Shown here: in pieces, positions 6,886-12,875 of the stretch
Numbering within the stretch: the first letter of the stretch is position 1
Layout: every line of letters starts with the position of its first letter
NCBI GenBank assembly: GCA_945862495.1
Contig: CAMAYM010000068.1
Span: forward strand, 1 to 13,439
Length of the DNA: 13,439 nt
From: Bordetella parapertussis
Lineage (GTDB): Bacteria > Pseudomonadota > Gammaproteobacteria > Burkholderiales > Burkholderiaceae_B
Direction of reading: 5' to 3'
Translations under genes and position numbers: made by a program
The notes under the pieces: generated by a model
Told to the model about the DNA's origin: nothing
What the model saw: the letters and a program-made list of their open reading frames with translations, nothing else
The model's database searches: none

Positions 6886-7257
6886 ATGAAATTTAAATTT
6901 GCCGCAGCAGGAGCCTGTGTGTTGTTGTTGAGCGCAGCAAACACAGCGATCGCACAAGCACCCAAATCGTCCTTCACCTCTACCCAAGATTATGTGGCCA
7001 TGTGCAGCAAGAAAACGGATGTGGCCGCGCAAAACTTCTGCCATGGATTTGGTCAAGGTTTGTTTGAAACATACCTGATCACACGTCACCCCAAAAAAGC
7101 GCCTGCTTTTATTTGTGCTGAAAACTCTAAAAATACCCGACAGGATTACATTGATGGCTTTATGAAATGGTCGGCTTCTAATCCTAAATTCAATGAAATG
7201 TCGGCTGCTGACACCATCCTGCGCTACCTAGCAGAGACATTCCCCTGCAAAAAATAA
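6886..7257 (+). CDS. Rap1a/Tai-family periplasmic protein
   Basis: A 123-residue exported protein with a Sec signal peptide (about 1-24, ending near AIAQA). The mature part follows the pattern of the Rap1a/Tai domain: an N-terminal Cys40 after a short helix, FCHGFGQGLFETYL (51-64), a middle FIC (Cys77), a helical block IDGFMKWSASNP, and the closing helix ADTILRYLAETFPC (108-121). The four mature cysteines (40, 52, 77, 121) suggest two disulfides, as in the family. Founding members are periplasmic immunity proteins against type VI secretion amidase effectors. However, many homologues occur with no such effector, and none is visible here, so immunity is not claimed. The start at 6886 is set by an AGGAG element (6875-6879) and by the signal peptide; the frame is open further upstream without homology. 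The neighbours are two glycine-zipper lipoprotein genes. Confidence 0.75.
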   Translation: MKFKFAAAGACVLLLSAANTAIAQAPKSSFTSTQDYVAMCSKKTDVAAQNFCHGFGQGLFETYLITRHPKKAPAFICAENSKNTRQDYIDGFMKWSASNPKFNEMSAADTILRYLAETFPCKK

Positions 7258-7317
7258 AGTCTATTTCAATATTTGAGACTGATCTCGTTTGAATTCAAGT
7301 ATTACAGGAGTACTACC

Positions 7318-7548
7318 ATGAAAAAAATTCTATTGGCTCTTCCTCTTGTTGCAGCCCTAACCTTGACAGGCTGTTCAGGCATGAATACCGAGCAACAACG
7401 CTTACTCTCGGGCGGTGCGATTGGTGCAGCAGCAGGTGCGGGTATTACGGCACTCGCACATGGCAACCCTATCTGGGGCGCGATCGGTGGCGCAGCAGTG
7501 GGTACGCTGGGTGGCTATATTTATAACAAGCACGAGCAAAATCAGTAA
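7318..7548 (+). CDS. Small glycine-zipper lipoprotein
   Basis: A 76-residue lipoprotein with a lysine-rich start (MKKILLALPLV), a hydrophobic segment and the lipobox LTGC (Cys19). The mature part begins SGMNTEQQRLLSGGAIGAAA. Two Gly/Ala-rich helices (about 31-45 and 52-68) form a glycine-zipper hairpin, ending in YIYNKHEQNQ. It is much shorter than the SlyB-like protein at 6320-6757 and lacks its C-terminal domain. The start is supported by AGGAG (7306-7310) seven bases before the ATG. It lies 60 bases after the Rap1a-like gene on the same strand with no hairpin between, so co-transcription is plausible. Function unknown; such proteins may insert in or span the outer-membrane inner leaflet. 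Confidence 0.87.
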   Translation: MKKILLALPLVAALTLTGCSGMNTEQQRLLSGGAIGAAAGAGITALAHGNPIWGAIGGAAVGTLGGYIYNKHEQNQ

Positions 7549-7570
7549 AACTTAAGTGCGTGTTTTACCC

Positions 7571-7597
7571 AAAAGCCTCGCTACTTGCGGGGCTTTT
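7571..7597. terminator. Bidirectional terminator overlapping the end of the fusion gene
   Basis: AAAAGCCTCGC (7571-7581) pairs with GCGGGGCTTTT (7587-7597), with one T-G wobble and a 5-base loop. Rightward transcripts of the small lipoprotein reach a T-rich stretch after it, and leftward transcripts read TTTT as well. The right arm encodes the last residues (KPRK) of the PPTase-acyltransferase gene, whose TAG is at 7581-7583. Confidence 0.75.
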
Positions 7598-8831
7598 GAT
7601 TTTTCCAGCGACGATGGACCCACCACCATTGCTCTGGATGACGAACAATAGAAAGCTCCAGTGCTTGGTTATACGCACGCGTATTTTTAATGATTTCCTG
7701 ACCCACGTCATCATCTAAGACCGTCTCAAGAGCGGGAAAAAACTTGAGTACGTGGTTACCATCAGACTCTCGCCAGGAGGCAGCAGGAATCACCGGCGCA
7801 CCCGTCGCCAAGGCAATAATGGCCATACTTTTATACGTACCGGCTGCCTGACCAAAAAACTCGACCTCGATGCCCTCTGGACGACGTGCATATTGGTCGA
7901 AAGGAAACACAATCGCATCGCCTGACTCGATCGTAGAGACGATTTCTTCGAGAGAGCCCCGCCGACCAACCACGCCGAAACCCGCTTGATTAAAGCGCCG
8001 GGTCAGTAAGTCACTCAACCACTTTGGTTTGATTGGGCGTCTCAGAAAATGGATACGCCCTTTGACCTGCGGAAAATGCTCAATCCCGGCAACCGTGGAC
8101 ACCTCGAAATTTCCAAAGTGTCCTGTCAGGATCAAAATCCCCTTGCCCGCCTCGAACGCCTGGATCATGCCATCAACGCCCTCGACACGCACGATCGATT
8201 TTTTACGTGCCTCAGACAAAAAACGGAATTGAATCAATTCTTTGAGCAGGGATAACAAATGGCTGTAATGCGCCTGGGCGAGCAAAGCGACCTGCGAGGG
8301 CTCAACATTTGCGCCGTATACACGATTAAGATTTTCTAAAATGACTGCGCGGCGATACGGCAACCAGCGGAAAATAAATCGCCCACCCCAAGAGGGCTTG
8401 ATAGTGCGCTGAATCCTCAAGGCAACGGCCGTCGCGGTTGTTTCGCTGTGGGTCAGAGAAATTTTGATGGCTTGAACCAAGTGGCGGCCCATCACAATTT
8501 CAGCTGCGGGTGTTACCGCAATATGAGGTGCGCCGTATTCGTCTTTTACAACGGAAAAATCCATCGCAGTAATGATGTTTAGCGCAGTTTCCCGTGGAAA
8601 CAACTTGAGGCAGGCTTCTTTGGCTGCAAAGCGGGCAGCCAAACTGGCGATCCGTCCCGGCCCATTGCCCGCATCCTCGATTTCACGTTGAGAAAAAAGC
8701 TTGTCGAACTCGCCCGGCATGGCCTCAAGCAAGCGCGCGACCCGCGCAATCTCGACAGTATCCACTGCACAACCGTCTGGTAAAGACGCCCCTTCCAGCG
8801 AGGCGCTCGGCAGTGCGCTCGGCTTAGTCAC
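7581..8831 (-). CDS. Fused holo-ACP synthase-type PPTase and LpxL/HtrB-like acyltransferase
   Basis: One 416-residue ORF encodes two enzymes. Residues about 20-140 match an AcpS-type 4'-phosphopantetheinyl transferase, which loads the CoA-derived arm onto carrier proteins. It shows CAVDTVEIARV (Asp24, metal ligand), FSQREI (46-51), RFAAKEACLKL with Glu72, and SLTHSETTATAVAL (125-138). Residues about 145-416 match lysophospholipid/lipid A acyltransferases. It shows the HxxxxE catalytic motif GHFGNFE (His238, Glu243), RRPIKPKWL, FPFDQYARRPEG and the ending HPEQWWWVHRRWK. The usual N-terminal membrane anchor of LpxL is missing. The start is uncertain: GTG at 8831 is chosen, five bases after the KS stop, but TTG at 8840 overlaps that stop. 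The open frame up to 8960 overlaps the KS and lacks homology. It is probably the last operon gene, closed by the hairpin at 7571-7597. No frame change occurs at the domain junction. Confidence 0.88.
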   Translation of the reverse strand: MTKPSALPSASLEGASLPDGCAVDTVEIARVARLLEAMPGEFDKLFSQREIEDAGNGPGRIASLAARFAAKEACLKLFPRETALNIITAMDFSVVKDEYGAPHIAVTPAAEIVMGRHLVQAIKISLTHSETTATAVALRIQRTIKPSWGGRFIFRWLPYRRAVILENLNRVYGANVEPSQVALLAQAHYSHLLSLLKELIQFRFLSEARKKSIVRVEGVDGMIQAFEAGKGILILTGHFGNFEVSTVAGIEHFPQVKGRIHFLRRPIKPKWLSDLLTRRFNQAGFGVVGRRGSLEEIVSTIESGDAIVFPFDQYARRPEGIEVEFFGQAAGTYKSMAIIALATGAPVIPAASWRESDGNHVLKFFPALETVLDDDVGQEIIKNTRAYNQALELSIVRHPEQWWWVHRRWKNQKPRK

Positions 8832-8836
8832 GCCAT

Positions 8837-10114
8837 TCAACTCGCGCGCGCAGCGCGTAACAGTACTGCCGCATTTGTACCGGCAAAGCCTCGGCACAAT
8901 ACCAAGACGATATCGCTCCGTGCAGGGCGATTTTCCCGACTTACATTCAGACCCGAACACCCTTTAGCAAGCTGCTCAAGGGTTGCAATACCAGGCACAA
9001 TATTTCTGCGGCACGCTTCTAGTCCTAGCGAAACATCGATTGCACCAGAGGCTGCAAAAAGATGACCGATCGACCACTTGAATCCAGTCACGGGGGGCAT
9101 GTCAGCGCCAAATACACGCAATAAGGCCGCGGCCTCAGAGCAATCAGAACCTTGCGTACCGTTTGCGTGCGCCACAATCATGCCAACATCGGCAGGCTTG
9201 AGACCTGCGTCAGAAAGCGCACATTCGATGGCACGACTCAAACCATCACCGTCCTCGCGCACATCAAAGATGCCCTCGCCCTCTGAAGCATCGCCGCCCC
9301 CGAGATATTCGCCCAATATTGTGGCCCCGCGCTCTTGAGCAGAAGCCTCTGTCTCTAAAACGAGCGAAGCAGCGCCCTCTCCCAACAAGCAGCCATTGTG
9401 ACGTTCGTCGTAAGGACGCAGCAAGTCCTTGGATATCAGACCCACTTTGTCCAGATAGAGCAAGGTTTGCGGTTCGATCGGTGCATCATGACCAATCGCC
9501 ACCACACGTTGCGCATCGCCTTCACGCAAGGCCCAGGCACTTTCGATCACCGACAACACGCCACTCGTCGTGTGATTGGTGATGCAGCCGTTAGGACCTT
9601 TGAGCTGATTGCGAATACTGACATGACAGAGTACGTTGTTAGGCAAGGAACGCAACAACCACATGGGATTGACCATATTGGACAATTCCTGACCGAACTT
9701 GGCCAGGTTGCCACCTGTTTCGGCCATCAAGGGGAAGTAGTCATAGTTGACCTCAAAGGCTCCACCCCCTGAACCTACATAGCAACCTGTCTGGTCTGCA
9801 TAATCATTGGCTGTGTTTTCATCCAAGGATTCGCGCCAGGCAGGGAGGCCTGCTTGCTCAATTGCCTGTGTCCCCGCATAGATGCCAAAGACATCCGAAC
9901 GGCGGACTAATTTGAGCAACTTGCGATCGCCCAACAGCTTGCCGCCGTTGTACTCCTTGACCTCAGCTGCCAAACTGCCATTCCACTTTTCAGCGTCCCA
10001 TGCGGCAATCGGCGCAAGCGCTGATTGGCCTTGGAGCAATGTGTCTATGATGCTGGCGGGGTCTTGGCCTGCGCCACAAATCGCACTATTACCAGTGATC
10101 ACAATACGGGTCAT
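8837..10114 (-). CDS. Degenerate ketosynthase, chain-length-factor-like
   Basis: Thiolase-fold protein of the FabF/KAS family, 425 residues, that has lost key catalytic residues. Where an active ketosynthase has TACASG, this protein reads NHTTSG, so the nucleophilic Cys is replaced by Thr182. Where the first catalytic His lies in NAHGT, it reads AHANGT, giving Asn318. The Lys346 and second His351 of KWSIGHLFAASGA are kept, as is the FAGTNAAVLL C-terminus. Such proteins in type II polyketide and aryl-polyene systems pair with an active ketosynthase and set chain length; that role is inferred here from the adjacent complete ketosynthase gene. The start at 10114 follows the previous stop by five bases and has GGTAAGAG as a ribosome-binding site; an earlier frame opening at 10177 lies inside the neighbour. 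Overall length and fold suggest an intact gene rather than decay. Confidence 0.88.
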   Translation of the reverse strand: MTRIVITGNSAICGAGQDPASIIDTLLQGQSALAPIAAWDAEKWNGSLAAEVKEYNGGKLLGDRKLLKLVRRSDVFGIYAGTQAIEQAGLPAWRESLDENTANDYADQTGCYVGSGGGAFEVNYDYFPLMAETGGNLAKFGQELSNMVNPMWLLRSLPNNVLCHVSIRNQLKGPNGCITNHTTSGVLSVIESAWALREGDAQRVVAIGHDAPIEPQTLLYLDKVGLISKDLLRPYDERHNGCLLGEGAASLVLETEASAQERGATILGEYLGGGDASEGEGIFDVREDGDGLSRAIECALSDAGLKPADVGMIVAHANGTQGSDCSEAAALLRVFGADMPPVTGFKWSIGHLFAASGAIDVSLGLEACRRNIVPGIATLEQLAKGCSGLNVSRENRPARSDIVLVLCRGFAGTNAAVLLRAARAS

Positions 10115-10119
10115 AACTC

Positions 10120-11433
10120 TTACCGTCCTGCAGCGATCAACGCTGCGGTTTCTTCGGGGTGTCTGAAAGCCAAACAACTATTGCTGCCGCCAAAACCAAG
10201 CGAGTTGGAAAGCGCCATACCGATGCGTGCTGGACGCGGCACATCGCGCACAATATCCACAGCACAATCGGGATCAAGTTCACGCAGATTGGCGCTCGGG
10301 GGCATCAAACCATCCCGAATCGCCAAGGCACAAAATCCAGCCTCAACGGCTCCCGCAGCGGCAATGAGGTGGCCCGTGACACTCTTGGTTGAGCTCACGC
10401 CCACTTGCATCGCACGTTCGCCAAAGACAGCATGAACCGCCGCGCACTCGCTGCGGTCATTCATCGGTGTAGAGGTTCCGTGTGCATTCAAATAATTGAT
10501 GTCGCGTTCAGTCGCGCCCGCATCGTAAATAGCGCGGCGCATCGCCTGAATCGGACCATCGCCCGAGGGATGAGAGTCGGTAATACGGTATGACGATAAA
10601 GAATTACCATCACCTGCCAACTCAGCATAAATCGTGGCACCACGCTGAACGGCACTATTCCACTCTTCGAGGACGAGGAAACCAGCCCCCTCACCCAACA
10701 CAAAACCATTGCGCGTCAGATCGAACGGACGGCTGGCACGCTCAGGGGTGTCATTGTCAGGTGAAACGGCGGAAAGCAAACAAAATCCAGATAAACCCAC
10801 AGGTGAAATCATTGAATCGAAGCCGCCGGTCAAGACGCGGTCAGCGACGCCACGACGAATGAGACGCAACGCTGTACCGATGGCTTGACCGCCTGAAGCA
10901 CACGCAGTGTGAACGGTTGAGGCATAGCCGCGGATGCCGAAACGACGCAACAATAACGAGACGCCAGCAGTGGACAGGCTTCGGCTAAACGCCATGACAT
11001 CGCTGGCAACCGGCTCAGTCAAAATAGCAGAAGGCTCGAACTCACCTTGGGGTGCTGCAGCTTGTTGAATAGCCGCAATTTCTTCGTGTGCGACCGTCAT
11101 CATGCCGGCGCCCACGACACAACCCCAACGTGCAGCGTCTTGTTGTGTGGGTCGAATCCCTGCATCTGCAATCGCTTGGTCGGCCGCCCCAATCGCAAAA
11201 CGATGGGCACGGCTGGCGTACTTGAGGAGTTTGCGATCATCAAGCGGCGGCAAGTCGTCAAAGCCTTTGACTTCGGCCGCGATGCGCGTGGAAAAACCGG
11301 AAGCGTCAAAAATCGTAATAGGACCTGCACATCCCTTGGCGGCTTTAATGCGCGCCCAAGTCGATGCCACATCCAATCCTGCAGGTGTGACAAGCCCAAT
11401 GCCAGTAATCGCTACGCGACGTCTTGCGGTCAT
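10120..11433 (-). CDS. Beta-ketoacyl-ACP synthase (FabF-like)
   Basis: Condensing enzyme that would decarboxylate malonyl-ACP and join the acetate unit to a growing acyl chain. At 437 residues it is slightly longer than housekeeping FabF (about 412). All catalytic residues are visible: Cys178 in HTACASGGQ, His318 in NAHGTSTPMND, Lys350 and His355 in STKSVTGHLIAAAGA. The C-terminal SNSLGFGGSNSCLAFR is also intact. It starts with an ATG overlapping the upstream dehydratase stop (ATGA), preceded by GGAG 8 bases away. The degenerate ketosynthase follows five bases after its stop, a pairing typical of KS/chain-length-factor heterodimers. Being paired with a non-standard carrier protein, it is unlikely to be the housekeeping FabF, though that cannot be excluded from this window alone. 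Confidence 0.93.
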   Translation of the reverse strand: MTARRRVAITGIGLVTPAGLDVASTWARIKAAKGCAGPITIFDASGFSTRIAAEVKGFDDLPPLDDRKLLKYASRAHRFAIGAADQAIADAGIRPTQQDAARWGCVVGAGMMTVAHEEIAAIQQAAAPQGEFEPSAILTEPVASDVMAFSRSLSTAGVSLLLRRFGIRGYASTVHTACASGGQAIGTALRLIRRGVADRVLTGGFDSMISPVGLSGFCLLSAVSPDNDTPERASRPFDLTRNGFVLGEGAGFLVLEEWNSAVQRGATIYAELAGDGNSLSSYRITDSHPSGDGPIQAMRRAIYDAGATERDINYLNAHGTSTPMNDRSECAAVHAVFGERAMQVGVSSTKSVTGHLIAAAGAVEAGFCALAIRDGLMPPSANLRELDPDCAVDIVRDVPRPARIGMALSNSLGFGGSNSCLAFRHPEETAALIAAGR

Positions 11434-12350
11434 GCGGTTTCTCCGGAGTCAGGGACAAAAAACATCTTGGCACCTGCAATCGTTCGGCCCTCAGCCTGAG
11501 CGCCAACTTTAATCAAAATAGGTTCAACGTCTGATGGGCCTGGCTCGGCAACCTCCGCGAACAACTTCAGTGTTGCGCCGGGAGCAGTAAAGGCCCGCAC
11601 CTTAACGTTGGTAATGCGCTGTACGCGCACAGGACCGCCTGCAAATGTCTTAGCCAGACGCTGAGCGAGTTGCAGCTGGGCATCAAGCATCAGTGTCGCT
11701 GGGAAAACAGGGCGACGGGGAAAGTGGTCTAAGAAAAATGCGGCCTCAGCGGGCACAGATAAATTCGCCTCGAGGCGCTGACTACCCTCACCTACGAGCT
11801 CGCGGAGCACGGGGTGAGGTACACCTTTGAAGGCACCAGGCGCGCGGCCTGTTGAGGTCAGCAGTGCAAAATCCGCACGCAAGGCGTCCGGCTCGTCAAA
11901 CTCGAGAATATCGAGCATAGAGCCCAAGGTATCACTCAGCTCTAAAACGAGTTGACCGTCAACCAGAGCACGACCACGGTATTGGATCGACTCGGCATCG
12001 CACGACTCAATGTCAACAATCAACTCAAGTGTGTCACCAGCCTTGGGCAGACGATGCATCCGTGTGTCGCCTGCGAGCGCTGCAACGGGACGGTGCGTAA
12101 AGTCCACGACCGACATCGCCACCCACGCAGCAAGCTGACCGATTGCTTCAGCGACGAGGCTCACAGGAAAATGAGAGACTTCTGCAGGGATCGAATAGAA
12201 ACCGCATACGCGGGACGTGCCTTCGATTTGGGTGATGCGATCGACAAATGAGAATGCCGCGAAGCGACAACCTGAGCCACCAGGGCCACCTGCACCACCC
12301 ACAGCACCATTTGGCGAGGCATCAGAGGCCTGCGCCATTGAGACGACCAT
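11430..12350 (-). CDS. Double-hotdog FabA/FabZ-like 3-hydroxyacyl-ACP dehydratase
   Basis: A 306-residue protein with two hotdog domains that would remove water from 3-hydroxyacyl-ACP. After a Gly-rich tail (about 15-27), the first hotdog (about 30-150) has SHFPVSLVAEAIGQLAAW, in which the distance from His60 to Glu68 is only 8 residues. The second (about 185-306) has FFLDHFPRRPVFPATLMLD, with His209 and Asp223 at the canonical 14-residue separation; the Gly usually before His is Asp, and Asp replaces Glu as in FabA. The second domain is thus the better candidate for the active site and the first may be structural. The ATG at 12350 is chosen because it follows the carrier-protein stop by one base. 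A GTG at 12374 overlapping that gene is possible. An alternative role such as isomerase or thioesterase cannot be excluded. Confidence 0.8.
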   Translation of the reverse strand: MVVSMAQASDASPNGAVGGAGGPGGSGCRFAAFSFVDRITQIEGTSRVCGFYSIPAEVSHFPVSLVAEAIGQLAAWVAMSVVDFTHRPVAALAGDTRMHRLPKAGDTLELIVDIESCDAESIQYRGRALVDGQLVLELSDTLGSMLDILEFDEPDALRADFALLTSTGRAPGAFKGVPHPVLRELVGEGSQRLEANLSVPAEAAFFLDHFPRRPVFPATLMLDAQLQLAQRLAKTFAGGPVRVQRITNVKVRAFTAPGATLKLFAEVAEPGPSDVEPILIKVGAQAEGRTIAGAKMFFVPDSGETA

Positions 12351-12351
12351 A

Positions 12352-12780
12352 TCAGCCAGCGGCTTGTGACTCACGCTGAGCGCGGATCACGAGCTTGCAG
12401 AACGTTTCGGGTGTGTAAAGGCGCGCAATGTGATCAACACGCATGGGCGTTTTGAAGCGTGAAGCGTCGATTTCGGACAAGTACTCACGTAAACGAGCCA
12501 AACCTTTTTCGGTCAGGATGCCGTTTTCTTCGAACTCGGCAACGGGCATATCGCCGCGCACGTCTTCGATAATCTTGCCACGTGGAACTTTGATTTTGAA
12601 GGCGCGCTCAAGGCGGAACACCATATCCAAAAAGTCGATTGACTCAGCGTCCAAACCCTCAATCAGGGAGACGTCTAACTTGATGTCATCGACATCACAG
12701 CCCAATGCATCGGCCATCGTTTTTTGAACAGTCGGGAAGACTGCCATGATTTCTTCTTTAGAGATGACTGCTTCAGCCAT
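12352..12780 (-). CDS. Acyl carrier protein with C-terminal extension
   Basis: A 142-residue carrier protein. Residues about 8-80 form the four-helix ACP fold, with the modification motif GLDAESIDFLDMVFRLE and Ser47 as the phosphopantetheine site; recognition helix 2 follows. The region LTEKGLARLREYLSEIDASR onward (about 88-140) has no place in housekeeping AcpP, which is about 78 residues. It ends with LYTPETFCKLVIRAQ, a helical segment that resembles the terminal helix of some ACPs in secondary lipid pathways. The presumed activating enzyme is the PPTase domain encoded in the same operon. The start at 12780 has GGAG (12787-12790) six bases upstream. Its stop abuts the dehydratase ATG. Its gene order after a FabG-like gene echoes fabG-acpP of primary fatty acid synthesis, but the sequence is clearly divergent. 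Confidence 0.88.
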   Translation of the reverse strand: MAEAVISKEEIMAVFPTVQKTMADALGCDVDDIKLDVSLIEGLDAESIDFLDMVFRLERAFKIKVPRGKIIEDVRGDMPVAEFEENGILTEKGLARLREYLSEIDASRFKTPMRVDHIARLYTPETFCKLVIRAQRESQAAG

Positions 12781-12875
12781 GATTTACTCCGTATATGTCA
12801 ACGCGCGCTATTTTAACCCAACTGCAGGGAAATCCCGCCTCGTGAAACTGCTGAGACAGGCATGATGCCCCCATT
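12781..12875 (-). other. Leader between ketoreductase and carrier-protein genes
   Basis: This 95-base gap is the only sizeable one in the operon. It holds the carrier-protein Shine-Dalgarno GGAG (12787-12790) and a TAAAAT that could be a -10 box, but no -35 hexamer at good spacing. I see no terminator. A second promoter or mRNA processing site is possible but unproven. Confidence 0.3.

Noticed and set aside
6886..7257. Calling the Rap1a-like gene a type VI immunity gene
   Set aside because: No effector or secretion gene is in the window, and the domain is also found outside such systems.
7289..7298. TTGAATTCAA palindrome before the small lipoprotein gene
   Set aside because: Ten bases of perfect symmetry in AT-rich DNA is expected by chance. 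There is no promoter element to support an operator.
8832..8960. Extended N-terminus of the PPTase-acyltransferase
   Set aside because: The first 40 or so codons of the open frame overlap the end of the ketosynthase gene and give a Cys/Arg-rich sequence with no homology.
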